From NCBI GenBank assembly GCA_017394865.1, contig JAFPWT010000009.1, positions 62,001-126,000 of the forward strand: 64,000 bases of DNA, read 5' to 3'. Below the pieces are notes generated by a model. That model was given only the letters and a program-made list of their open reading frames with translations, did not search any database and was not told where the DNA came from. Origin of the DNA: Bacteroidales bacterium. GTDB taxonomy: Bacteria > Bacteroidota > Bacteroidia > Bacteroidales > F082. Positions 25,745 through 34,258 of this stretch are shown here, one piece after another (the first letter of the stretch is position 1; each line of letters starts with the position of its first letter). Made by a program: the position numbers and the translations under genes.

Positions 25745-27016
25745 TTAGGAAAGAATATTGAGTCGATTGGCATCCTGTTTCAAAAAAATGGCCAGCATAA
25801 CGGTAAATGCCAAGAGGCTGGATCCTCCGTAGCTCAAAAAAGGTAGTGGGATGCCTACAACGGGAACCAAGCCAATGGTCATCCCTATATTGACTGCAAC
25901 ATGCACGAAAAGGATGCCCGCAATGGAGTAGCCATAAATTCGGCTGAAAGCCAGCCGTTGTCGTTCAGCCACTTTGATGATACGGACAAGAAGGCCAACA
26001 TACAACAGAATCACGACAAAAGAGCCTTTGAAACCACCCTCTTCACCTATGGTGCAGAAAATAAAGTCTGTATGCTGTTCGGGTACAAAATCGTACTTGG
26101 TCTGGGTGCCGTTCAAGAAGCCCTTCCCCCAGAAACCTCCCGATCCGATGGCAATCTTCGACTGATGAAGATTATATCCGTCGCCTTGAGGATCATCCTT
26201 GAGTTTTAACAAGATCTCAAAACGGGTACGCTGATGTTCCTCAAGAATATGATAGAAGGCATAGTCAACGCTGAATACCAGCGCTATCAGAAAAGCATAG
26301 ACGGCCACCATACGCCACAAGCCTTTCTTTTTATTCAGTAAATAATACAGCAGCGTCAATGCGAAAAGGACGCCTAGCACGATACACATGACTTTGACAG
26401 ACCACACCAGCGTCAGGACGAACACCGCCAAGGCGCCCGCAGCCAAAAGCATCACAGCGCCAGCACCCGGCATTCCCTCTCGGTAAAGCACAAAGATGAA
26501 TGAAGCAAATACTAGTGCCGAGCCTGCATCGTGCTGCAGCAGCACCAGCGCAGCGGGAGCCAGAATGAGGGCATAAACCTTCAAACGGGTCTTTCGCTGC
26601 TGAAGGTCGGTATCCTGTTTTCCGAGAAGACTGGCCACCGCCAAAGCCGTACCCAACTTGGCAAACTCAGAAGGCTGGAGCTTAAACCCGCCAAAGTCGA
26701 TCCACGAAGTGGCACCATTGGTAGCCTTGCCATACACCAGAACCACGATCAGCAGGAACACAACAACCGCATAGATCCAGAAAGAAAATGCATCGAACAA
26801 CTTAGCATCTAGTATCAGGATTACAAAGCCAGCAGCCATAGCAATTCCGATCCACATCATCTGCTTGCCGCAAAACTGCGTCATGTCGTAGATGGCGTGA
26901 TGGCCTTCACTCATGCCAGCCGAGTAGATGCTCAACCATCCAATGACCACCAAGGCGAAATACATTAGCAGTATCGGCCAATCCACTTTTCCTATGATGC
27001 TGTTCCTGTCGGTCAT
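25745..27016 (-). CDS. rodA: RodA, SEDS peptidoglycan glycosyltransferase
   Basis: 423 residues, about ten membrane helices. SEDS motifs: GATSWIDFGGFKLQPSEFAKL, LQHDAGSALVF (with the conserved Asp), QSKIAIGSGGFWGKGFLNGTQ, PEQHTDFIFCTIGEEGGF, and VVGIPLPFLSYGGSSL near the end. It polymerises glycan for cell elongation with PBP2, encoded immediately upstream and overlapping by 4 bp. The start at 27016 is fixed by that overlap. Confidence 0.93.
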   Translation of the reverse strand: MTDRNSIIGKVDWPILLMYFALVVIGWLSIYSAGMSEGHHAIYDMTQFCGKQMMWIGIAMAAGFVILILDAKLFDAFSFWIYAVVVFLLIVVLVYGKATNGATSWIDFGGFKLQPSEFAKLGTALAVASLLGKQDTDLQQRKTRLKVYALILAPAALVLLQHDAGSALVFASFIFVLYREGMPGAGAVMLLAAGALAVFVLTLVWSVKVMCIVLGVLFALTLLYYLLNKKKGLWRMVAVYAFLIALVFSVDYAFYHILEEHQRTRFEILLKLKDDPQGDGYNLHQSKIAIGSGGFWGKGFLNGTQTKYDFVPEQHTDFIFCTIGEEGGFKGSFVVILLYVGLLVRIIKVAERQRLAFSRIYGYSIAGILFVHVAVNIGMTIGLVPVVGIPLPFLSYGGSSLLAFTVMLAIFLKQDANRLNILS

Positions 27017-28848
27017 TTTTTCTTTTTGATATTATAATTAATGGTGCCATTCATCATTCGTTCCTCCACAGCGGGGCGCTCGGTATAACCCTTGATGTAT
27101 TTTTCCATCATAAGCGATGCAATAGGAGCGGCCCAAGTAGAGCCATAGCCGCCATTCTCGATGACGATGGCAAGAGCAATCTGCGGGTCTTCAACAGGAG
27201 CGAAAGCGATGAAAATGGAATGGTTGTCACCATGAGGATTCTGCGCGGTACCCGTCTTGCCTCCTGCGCTGATCCCTGGAATTTTGGATCCACGTGCCGT
27301 GCCGTGACCACCCTCGAATACCGACCGCATACCTGCCTTGATCACCTTGCAGTGTCGTGCTTCGATGCCTGTCTCAATCCGTGTGGTCATCTTTTCCGGA
27401 ACTGCAGTTGAATCGCCAAAGGCACGGATAAAATGGGGAGGATAATAATAGCCTTCGTTGGCAACCACCGCTGCGATGTTGGCCAGCTGCAACGGAGTGA
27501 CAAGAATCTCTCCTTGCCCAATCCCCAACGATCTGATGGTCACGGAGTTCCAACTCCCCCGATACATTTTGTCATAATCTTCCACCGTGGGAATGTTGCC
27601 TGTGCTTTCATAAGGAATATCGGTATCGAAACGGTGCCCGAGACCAAGATTGTGAGCCATCTGACACCAATATTCGAATCCTTTCTTAATACTCCCAAAT
27701 TTTGGATTGTTGATGGTAGTTTTGAAGGCCTCGTAAAAATACGGGTTGCAAGAATTCTCGATGGCATTGGCGAGGTCCGGCGAACTCCCATGACTGTGGG
27801 TACATTTGATAGGTGTGCTAGCTTGCCCGTTGCAATGGAATTGGGTGGCAGGCGTGATGCTACCGCTTTGCAAGGCGATCATGCCGTTCACCATCTTGAA
27901 GGTCGATCCTGGGGGATAAGTACCGCTAATGGCACGGTTCAGCAATGGCTTTTCAGGATCATTCAACAACATGGTGTAGTTCTCGCCGCGGACACGACCC
28001 ACCAGCAGATTGGGGTCATAGGAGGGACTGGTGACAAAGGCCAGAATCTGTCCTGTCTTGGGCTCAATGGCCACAATCGAACCGATTTTGCCATGCATCA
28101 GCTGCTCTCCGTAGGCCTGCAAATCAGCATCAAGACCTAGGTAAATATCCTTGCCTGGTACTGGCAACGAGTCAAGCGCACCGTCAAGATAGCTTCCTTT
28201 TTCCTTGTTGTGGACATCGACCATCACCACCTTAAGGCCTTTCTTGCCCCGAAGCTCTTTTTCATAAAACCGCTCGATGCCCGACTTCCCAATGTAATCG
28301 CCCATTTTATAATAGGAGTCGGCTGCCATCTCCTCCTTGTTCACCTCGCCGATGTCGCCCAAAGTATGAGCAGCAATGGCTTGAGGGTAATGACGAAGTG
28401 TACGCGTTTGAAAATAAAAACCCGGAAAGCGATAAAGCACTTCCGCAATATGTGCATAATCTTCCTTCGAAATCTGTCCGACAAATACCGAAGCCTTGAT
28501 ACGGGAATATTTCCTTGCTTTTGAAAGACGCTCCTTGAACGTTTCATGACTGATATTCACCAAGCGGCAAAACTCAGCCGTATCCATGTCTCTCACCTCA
28601 CTCGGTACCACCATCAAGTCGTAAACCGCCTCATTGTAAACCAACAGTTTGCCATTACGGTCAAACACCTTACCCCGTGCTGGATACTGGGTAACGTACC
28701 GAAGCACATTATTATAGGCATTCTGTTTCAGCTCCCTGTCGAACACTTGAAGCGAGAACAGCCTAATTAGGTATATGATTCCCACCACGGCAAAAATACC
28801 GATGATTATATATTGACGTTTTACATAACTTTTATTAGATTGTTTCAT
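27013..28848 (-). CDS. mrdA: Penicillin-binding protein 2 (transpeptidase)
   Basis: 611 residues from ATG 28848, chosen over an in-frame ATG at 29019 because a strong Shine-Dalgarno and the short cytoplasmic tail plus membrane helix (about 12-32) begin here. Transpeptidase motifs: STFK with Ser315 and Lys318, SCN at 366-368, KTGTA at 531-535. The dimerisation region lies at about 55-220. It crosslinks peptidoglycan during elongation. rodA overlaps its stop. The mreBCD genes that often precede this pair are not here; instead gldH runs divergently. Confidence 0.92.
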   Translation of the reverse strand: MKQSNKSYVKRQYIIIGIFAVVGIIYLIRLFSLQVFDRELKQNAYNNVLRYVTQYPARGKVFDRNGKLLVYNEAVYDLMVVPSEVRDMDTAEFCRLVNISHETFKERLSKARKYSRIKASVFVGQISKEDYAHIAEVLYRFPGFYFQTRTLRHYPQAIAAHTLGDIGEVNKEEMAADSYYKMGDYIGKSGIERFYEKELRGKKGLKVVMVDVHNKEKGSYLDGALDSLPVPGKDIYLGLDADLQAYGEQLMHGKIGSIVAIEPKTGQILAFVTSPSYDPNLLVGRVRGENYTMLLNDPEKPLLNRAISGTYPPGSTFKMVNGMIALQSGSITPATQFHCNGQASTPIKCTHSHGSSPDLANAIENSCNPYFYEAFKTTINNPKFGSIKKGFEYWCQMAHNLGLGHRFDTDIPYESTGNIPTVEDYDKMYRGSWNSVTIRSLGIGQGEILVTPLQLANIAAVVANEGYYYPPHFIRAFGDSTAVPEKMTTRIETGIEARHCKVIKAGMRSVFEGGHGTARGSKIPGISAGGKTGTAQNPHGDNHSIFIAFAPVEDPQIALAIVIENGGYGSTWAAPIASLMMEKYIKGYTERPAVEERMMNGTINYNIKKKK

Positions 28849-28859
28849 AGCCCCTCCTT
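28849..28859 (-). promoter_or_regulatory. Strong Shine-Dalgarno of mrdA
   Basis: Minus strand reads AAGGAGGGGCT directly before the ATG. A full AAGGAGG is uncommon in this phylum and fixes the start at 28848. Confidence 0.75.
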
Positions 28860-28886
28860 CGAAAAAAATATATTTTTTTTCATCTG

Positions 28887-28943
28887 CAAAGATAAGATTT
28901 TTGACAAAGTGGTAGGATATAAATAAAAAAGATTGTATTTTTG
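28887..28943. promoter_or_regulatory. Divergent -7 boxes, mrdA / gldH
   Basis: Minus strand TATCTTTG at 28887-28894 for mrdA-rodA-mltD; plus strand TATTTTTG at 28936-28943, 17 bases before the gldH ATG. Neither has a well-placed TTG -33 box. Confidence 0.5.
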
Positions 28944-28960
28944 CAATCCAAATAGTTTTT

Positions 28961-29425
28961 ATGAAAAGGTTTTTGTTGGTTTTAAGCCTCATCGGACTGG
29001 TCGGATTCAGTGCATGCAACTCTGGTCAAAACAAAAAAGTTTTGATGTCGAGGGCATTCCCCACATCCAGCTGGGAAAGATTCGATTTTGTTGAACAAAC
29101 CGTCGAACTCAAAAAACCAGCCACTTACAATTTGGTGCTTAACGCCACCTTTGCCCCCGATTACCCTTATGATCATTTTGCCATGAGCTTCACAGTGTTT
29201 AACGAAGAGGGGCGTCCATTGCGCGGCAAAAACTATCAGTTCACCTTGAAAGACCGTGATGGTTCATGGAAATCAGAACTCACCGAAAACGGCTATTGTT
29301 TTACCTTCCCCATCAACAGTGAGTTGATGCTGAACGACCCCGGAACATACAAATTCCAAATTGAAAACCGCATGCCCATCACCCCACTGCTGGGTATTAA
29401 AGAAATCTCACTTATCGATAAATAA
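28961..29425 (+). CDS. gldH: GldH-like gliding-motility lipoprotein
   Basis: 154 residues with lipobox LVGFSAC (Cys19). The mature part follows the GldH pattern: WERFDFVEQTVELKKPATYNL, PYDHFAMSFTVFNEEGRP, FTLKDRDGSWK, PGTYKFQIENRMPITPLLGIKEISL. GldH is needed for gliding and type IX-linked functions in Flavobacterium; in non-gliding Bacteroidales its job is unclear. It leads a five-gene plus-strand run (next gene 20 bp away) into polysaccharide-export genes. Assignment from remembered family pattern. Confidence 0.65.
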   Translation: MKRFLLVLSLIGLVGFSACNSGQNKKVLMSRAFPTSSWERFDFVEQTVELKKPATYNLVLNATFAPDYPYDHFAMSFTVFNEEGRPLRGKNYQFTLKDRDGSWKSELTENGYCFTFPINSELMLNDPGTYKFQIENRMPITPLLGIKEISLIDK

Positions 29426-29445
29426 AAAATCAAAATACATTAATT

Positions 29446-30240
29446 ATGAGGAATTTTTTTAGTATTCAAAAAATCTTTCTGCTGGCTATTATCGGCGCAC
29501 TGGCATTTTCTTCCTGTGTCCCACAAAAGAAAATGCTATTGCTGAAAGACATGGAGATGGCTAGCGAAAGCGCCTCCGTAGAGTATCAAAACGAAAGAAC
29601 GCTGAGCTACAAGATTCAGCCAGGCGACAACCTGTACATCCGCGCCACCAGCATCATCGACGAAAAGACTTCTGGCAGCCTCAATGGTGACACCCGAAGC
29701 AACTACATGAATTCAGACGCTTCCATTTACCTGAACTCCTACACGGTCAACAAGGATGGTTTTATTGACTTCCCGTTGACCGGCTTGGTGGAAGTGAAAA
29801 ACCTCACTGTGGAGCAGGCCAAAGACAAATTGCAAAATGAGCTGTCAAAATACGTCAAAGAAACTGCGTTGATGGTAAAATTGTCCAACTTCGACATCAC
29901 CGTCATCGGAGAAGTGGTTCGCCCTGGCAAGTACAAAGTCTATCAATCGGAGATTAGCATTTTGGAGGCCTTGGCTCTGGCTGGCAACGTTACCAATTTT
30001 GCCAAAACAGCAACCGTCAAGCTGGTTCGTCGTACCGACAATGGCAGCGAAATCATCGTGCTCGACGTAGGACAAGCCGACATCCTTAGCTCACCTTACT
30101 ACTATTTGAAACCCAACGACATTATTTATGTTGAGCCGTTGAAAATCAAGCAATGGGGCTTCACCACATTCCCCTATTCCACCGTTATGTCAATTATTTC
30201 ACTGGGCGTCACCCTGTTTACGTTATACAAAAAACTTTAA
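29446..30240 (+). CDS. Polysaccharide export outer-membrane lipoprotein (Wza/BexD type)
   Basis: 264 residues, lipobox AFSSC (Cys24). Poly_export domain (about 53-145): YKIQPGDNLYIRAT, VNKDGFIDFPLTGLVEVKNLTVEQAKDKL; then an SLBB domain (about 150-205): ITVIGEVVRPGKYKVYQSEISILEALALAGNV. A hydrophobic C-terminal segment (about 242-260) may cross the outer membrane, as in Wza. It forms the export channel for capsule or exopolysaccharide with its Wzc partner, whose gene starts 3 bp downstream. Confidence 0.9.
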   Translation: MRNFFSIQKIFLLAIIGALAFSSCVPQKKMLLLKDMEMASESASVEYQNERTLSYKIQPGDNLYIRATSIIDEKTSGSLNGDTRSNYMNSDASIYLNSYTVNKDGFIDFPLTGLVEVKNLTVEQAKDKLQNELSKYVKETALMVKLSNFDITVIGEVVRPGKYKVYQSEISILEALALAGNVTNFAKTATVKLVRRTDNGSEIIVLDVGQADILSSPYYYLKPNDIIYVEPLKIKQWGFTTFPYSTVMSIISLGVTLFTLYKKL

Positions 30241-30243
30241 AAC

Positions 30244-32790
30244 ATGAGCAACACAGAAACAAAAACCTCCAATGGACAAGAAAAAGAAGGATCGTCCATT
30301 GACATCAGAGCTCTAGTTTATGCATTTTTAAACAAGTGGTACTTGTTCCTTGCCTTTGTCGTCGTTGCAATGGTAATTGCATGGGTGTATGTCCATTTTA
30401 CCACTCCCTTATATCGTGTGGAAGGCACTGTGCTTATCAAGAGCGATCGCTCGATGTTCGACCCCACCTCCATCATGACCGGTGTGAACTACGCCAACAT
30501 GCAAAACATCGACAACGAATTGGTCATCTTGAAATCGTACAGCCTCAGAGAGAAAGTGATCAAAGACATGGGGCTGGAAGTGTCTTATTATAATGTCGGG
30601 AGATTCAGAACAATGGAGTCTTATAAAAGCACTCCATTCAACGTTGAATTTGACAAAGAGATTCCACAAGCTGTCGGGTTGATGTACAACATTGTCATCA
30701 ACGGCGACGAGATCACACTGAAAGCCGATGCAAAAAGCCACGCACAATATGACTATGCCAACGAGCAGTTCGTTGTCCCTGCGGAAGCTGAGGACATCCA
30801 TATTGAAGGCCAATATACCGTCGGTAATTGGATCGATACCGGGTACAATCGTTTCATGATCACCAAAAACAGTCAATACAAACCCGAAAAAGATGATGGA
30901 CGCAAGATGGCCTTTGTGTTCAACGACTACCTCACATTGACCAAAAGATTGTATTGCAATGTCTCCAGCATCAGCAAGCAGGCTTCCATCGCTTCACTCT
31001 CCATGACTGGAGAAAACGCCAGAAAGTCGACGGAGTTCCTTAACAACCTCATGGACCAATATGTCAACCGTGGCTTGGAACGCAAAAACAAGGTTTCAGA
31101 GAACACCATCTTATTCATCGACGAACAACTGGAACAGACGGCTTCAGACCTTGGACGTGCCGAGATCGATCTGGAAAAGTTCCGCGCCTCGCACGACTTG
31201 ACAAACATTGACGCCCAATCCTCTCAGGTCATTAACCAACTTCAGAAATTAGAGCAAGAACATGCCGAGTTGCTGGTGAACATGCAGTACTATAAACGTT
31301 TGCAATCCTACATGAAGGACAACATCGACAACCCCGACAATTTGGCCGCACCGTCAGCCATGGGCATTAACGACCCCTTGCTGAACAAACTGGTGCAGGA
31401 TCTAGTCAACCTCAACCAGCAAAAGGCACTTCAACAGCTGACCGTGACCGACCAGCACCCTGTCATCCTGAAACTTGACGAACAGATTGTCACCACCAAG
31501 AAAACCATTCTTGAAAACATCAACAACTTGGTCTCAAACGCCCAGCTAAGCATCAACGACGTTCAAGCCCGTATCAGAAAAGTTGAGAATGAAGCACGCA
31601 ACCTCCCGCAAAAGGAACGTTTGCTGGTGAATTATCAACGTCGTTTCACCCTGAGCCAGGAAACTTATAACTACCTGATGCAGCGTAGAGCCGAAGCCCA
31701 GATCATCAAAGCTTCAAACACCGCCGACAACGAAGTGATCGACTATGCCAGTGTGCAACGCGCTGTGAAAGTAGCCCCTAAGGTCATGATGATTTATCTG
31801 GTTGCACTGATCATCGGCCTTCTGATTCCTGCTTTGATCCTGTTCCTTATCAATTACTTCAACGATAAGATTCAAACACGAAATGACATTGAAAGAGCTA
31901 CTAGCTTCCCAATTATCGGTCAGATTGGACAAATACACACCAAAGATCCTTGCGTTGTCATCACGAAGCCGAAATCACCTACTGCAGAGGCATTCCGTTC
32001 CATCCGAACGAACGTAGACTTTATCACCCAAGGCAAAGAGAGATGCTGCGTGCTCGTGACCGGTGACATGCAAAGTGTCGGTAAGACCTTTAACAGTATC
32101 AATATCGCTTCCATCTACGCCCTGTATGGCAAGAAGACTCTTCTGTTAGGTTTCGATATGCGTAAACCGAAACTCTTCCAGGAGTTCGGACTCTCGAATC
32201 ACATAGGACTGAGTTCCTATCTGAGCAATCAGAGCACCTTGGATGAAGTGATACAGAGCACCGGCCGACTCAGCAACCTCGACATTATCACCTCAGGTCC
32301 TGTTCCGCCTAACCCCGCAGAACTTATCGCCTCCGAAAAATGTAATGAATTGTTCAGGGAGCTGAAAGAAAGATACGATTACATCATCATCGACACGCCG
32401 CCTTTGGGTCTGGTGACCGACGCCTTCCTGCTGATGAAGTACAGCGATGCCAACATCTATATCGTGCGTCAAGGCCATACCAATAAAAACGTCTTCGCTG
32501 GCATTATCAAAGACATCGAAGATCGCGGCCTGAAAGTCAACATCGTCATCAACGGCATCCGTCAACAAGGCGGTTACGGCTATGGCAAATACCGCTATGG
32601 TTACGGTGGCTACGGTTATGGCTATGGTTACGGATACGGTTACGGCTATGGCTATGGCTATGGTTATGGCTACGGCGCCAAAAACGGCCACGGTTACTAT
32701 GGACAATCCGACTATTATGGCGACGATGAAAACGACGAAGACGATTCGAAGAAGAAAAAACATCACCGCCACCACAGCAGCAAAAAATAA
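30244..32790 (+). CDS. Wzc-type chain-length determinant and tyrosine autokinase with Gly-Tyr tail
   Basis: 848 residues. Wzz domain with membrane helices at about 34-50 and 513-538 and a long periplasmic coiled-coil part between (including GNVZ-like region about 380-480). Cytoplasmic BY-kinase domain (about 575-770): Walker A GDMQSVGKT (about 606-614; the usual GEGKS is altered to SVGKT), Walker A' LLGFDMRKPKL, Walker B YIIIDTPPLG. The tail (about 777-813) is an almost pure Gly-Tyr repeat, then an acidic stretch and a His/Lys end. Tyr clusters at this place are normally autophosphorylated to control polymer length. Partner of the adjacent Wza-like channel. Confidence 0.9.
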   Translation: MSNTETKTSNGQEKEGSSIDIRALVYAFLNKWYLFLAFVVVAMVIAWVYVHFTTPLYRVEGTVLIKSDRSMFDPTSIMTGVNYANMQNIDNELVILKSYSLREKVIKDMGLEVSYYNVGRFRTMESYKSTPFNVEFDKEIPQAVGLMYNIVINGDEITLKADAKSHAQYDYANEQFVVPAEAEDIHIEGQYTVGNWIDTGYNRFMITKNSQYKPEKDDGRKMAFVFNDYLTLTKRLYCNVSSISKQASIASLSMTGENARKSTEFLNNLMDQYVNRGLERKNKVSENTILFIDEQLEQTASDLGRAEIDLEKFRASHDLTNIDAQSSQVINQLQKLEQEHAELLVNMQYYKRLQSYMKDNIDNPDNLAAPSAMGINDPLLNKLVQDLVNLNQQKALQQLTVTDQHPVILKLDEQIVTTKKTILENINNLVSNAQLSINDVQARIRKVENEARNLPQKERLLVNYQRRFTLSQETYNYLMQRRAEAQIIKASNTADNEVIDYASVQRAVKVAPKVMMIYLVALIIGLLIPALILFLINYFNDKIQTRNDIERATSFPIIGQIGQIHTKDPCVVITKPKSPTAEAFRSIRTNVDFITQGKERCCVLVTGDMQSVGKTFNSINIASIYALYGKKTLLLGFDMRKPKLFQEFGLSNHIGLSSYLSNQSTLDEVIQSTGRLSNLDIITSGPVPPNPAELIASEKCNELFRELKERYDYIIIDTPPLGLVTDAFLLMKYSDANIYIVRQGHTNKNVFAGIIKDIEDRGLKVNIVINGIRQQGGYGYGKYRYGYGGYGYGYGYGYGYGYGYGYGYGYGAKNGHGYYGQSDYYGDDENDEDDSKKKKHHRHHSSKK
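32575..32685 (+). repeat. Coding Gly-Tyr hexamer tandem repeat
   Basis: Near-perfect tandem copies of GGCTAT/GGTTAC-type hexamers encoding alternating Gly and Tyr at the end of the kinase gene; synonymous changes between units show it is maintained as protein. Likely to vary in copy number between strains. Confidence 0.85.
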
Positions 32791-32792
32791 CG

Positions 32793-33323
32793 ATGGCTGA
32801 GTCTGACAAATTGCCATGGTACGCCTTATACATCCATTCCAGAGCTGAAAAAAAGGTTTACACCAGGCTTCTGGCAATGGGTTATGAGGCGTACCTTCCA
32901 CTTATCGCTCAGATGAAGAAATGGAGCGACCGGATGAAGAAAGTGGAAGAGCCTTTGTTCAAGTCGTATTTATTTGTCAGAGCAGATATCAAAAAGTACT
33001 TTGACATACTGGAGATCCCCGGCGTGGTTCGGTTCGTCACCTTTGAGAAGAAAGCCGTCGTCGTTCCCGAAAATCAGATCAACGCAATCAAGAAATACTG
33101 CAACGACTACACTGAAGATGAACATGAACCGCAAGAGGTTGAGCTTCACGAAGGCCAACTGGTAAGGATCGTCAGCGGACCCATGAGCGGATTGATTGGC
33201 CGACTGGCACCTATCGACAATAAAAAACGGTTGATCGTCTACATCGAATCCGTCGGGCATTATCTTCCCATCAACATCTCACGCACCAAGGTTGAACCCG
33301 TCTACGAAAAAACAGAATCATAA
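32793..33323 (+). CDS. NusG-like specialised antiterminator (UpxY/RfaH type)
   Basis: 176 residues. NGN domain at the N-terminus (KLPWYALYIHSRAEKKVYTRLLAMGYEAYLP; PLFKSYLFVRAD; VVRFVTFEKK) and a C-terminal KOW domain (EGQLVRIVSGPMSGLIGRL). Specialised NusG paralogues of this kind load on RNA polymerase at capsule operons. Here the gene sits third, after wza and wzc rather than first as in Bacteroides upxY loci. ATG is 3 bases after the wzc stop. It may act in trans on a distant polysaccharide operon. Confidence 0.85.
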   Translation: MAESDKLPWYALYIHSRAEKKVYTRLLAMGYEAYLPLIAQMKKWSDRMKKVEEPLFKSYLFVRADIKKYFDILEIPGVVRFVTFEKKAVVVPENQINAIKKYCNDYTEDEHEPQEVELHEGQLVRIVSGPMSGLIGRLAPIDNKKRLIVYIESVGHYLPINISRTKVEPVYEKTES

Positions 33324-33343
33324 AAGAAAAAAAGAATATTGAA

Positions 33344-34258
33344 ATGAACACAGAAAGGACATCATCAACAAAGCCGAAAGGATGGCTTTACGCTGTCATC
33401 GGGGCATTGGTACTCGTCATCGTCGGATTATCATGCTGGTTGATCTCAACAAAAGGCGACTATAACACCTTGAAAGAAGAGAAAGACCAACAAAAAGCCG
33501 AGTTCCAAGCCGAAGTCGACAGTTTGGTAAGGGTACACAACGAATTAAAGGCCAACTACGGCGAGCTCAGCAACCAGCTGGCCGAGAAAGACAGTGTCAT
33601 CATGGCCAATGCAGAAGAAATCAAGCAATTGCTGGAAACACAGTGGGACTACAACCGCGTCAAACGCAGAGTGGCCGACCTCGAATCCGTCACACGACAC
33701 TATATCCACCAACTGGATTCACTCTATACTGTGAACGAGCAGCTGGTTGCCGAAAACGAACGCATCCGCGAAGAAGTGCAGGAGGAACGCAAACAGAACC
33801 GTAACCTCCAGCGTCAAAAAGACGAACTTACCAGTAAAGTCAACCTCGCCGCTGTGCTCCGCATCTCTAACCTCAAAGCCGAAGCTGTGCGATTCAAGGG
33901 CGGAAGCCAGGAAACAGAGACCGACAAAGCCAGAAAAGCAGAACGTGTACGCGTGACGTTCACCGTTGCACAAAACGACATCGTCGATGCAGGAAGCAAG
34001 GTGTTCTACATCCGTATCGCCGATCCGAGTAAGAACATCATCTGCAAAGGCATGGGCGATGAGTACGCCTTCATGTACCAAGGTGAACTGCTGCAATACA
34101 CTGAAAAGGTCCAGATCAGCTACGAGAACCGCGAAAAGAACGTCCGCGCCTACTACATCAAACCCGAAGACAGTGAGATGCAGCCAGGTTACTATTTCGT
34201 CGATATTTACGACAATAGCGGCAATCTGGTCGGACAAACCACCTTTAACCTGAGATAA
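33344..34258 (+). CDS. Single-pass membrane protein with coiled coil and C-terminal beta domain
   Basis: 304 residues. A short basic cytoplasmic N-terminus, one membrane helix (about 14-34), a long heptad-rich coiled coil (about 36-175, rich in E, Q, K, L), then a compact mixed domain (about 180-304; VRVTFTVAQNDIVDAGSKVFYIRIADPS, QPGYYFVDIYDNSGNLVGQTTF). No catalytic motif. I do not recognise a named family. Position 20 bp after the NusG-like gene suggests a link to the export machinery, perhaps as a periplasmic scaffold. It ends exactly where convergent recO ends (no spacer). Confidence 0.65.
   Translation: MNTERTSSTKPKGWLYAVIGALVLVIVGLSCWLISTKGDYNTLKEEKDQQKAEFQAEVDSLVRVHNELKANYGELSNQLAEKDSVIMANAEEIKQLLETQWDYNRVKRRVADLESVTRHYIHQLDSLYTVNEQLVAENERIREEVQEERKQNRNLQRQKDELTSKVNLAAVLRISNLKAEAVRFKGGSQETETDKARKAERVRVTFTVAQNDIVDAGSKVFYIRIADPSKNIICKGMGDEYAFMYQGELLQYTEKVQISYENREKNVRAYYIKPEDSEMQPGYYFVDIYDNSGNLVGQTTFNLR

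Noticed and set aside
28849-29019. Longer PBP2 start at 29019
   Set aside because: It would overlap gldH and both -7 boxes and add 57 residues before the membrane helix; the strong Shine-Dalgarno supports 28848.
32575-32685. Tandem hexamers as a CRISPR-like or satellite array
   Set aside because: The repeats are in frame within the kinase gene, without spacers, and encode a Gly-Tyr tract.
29446-33323. A complete capsule biosynthesis locus
   Set aside because: Only export, kinase and antiterminator genes are present; no glycosyltransferases, flippase or polymerase follow, recO-porZ begins at once.
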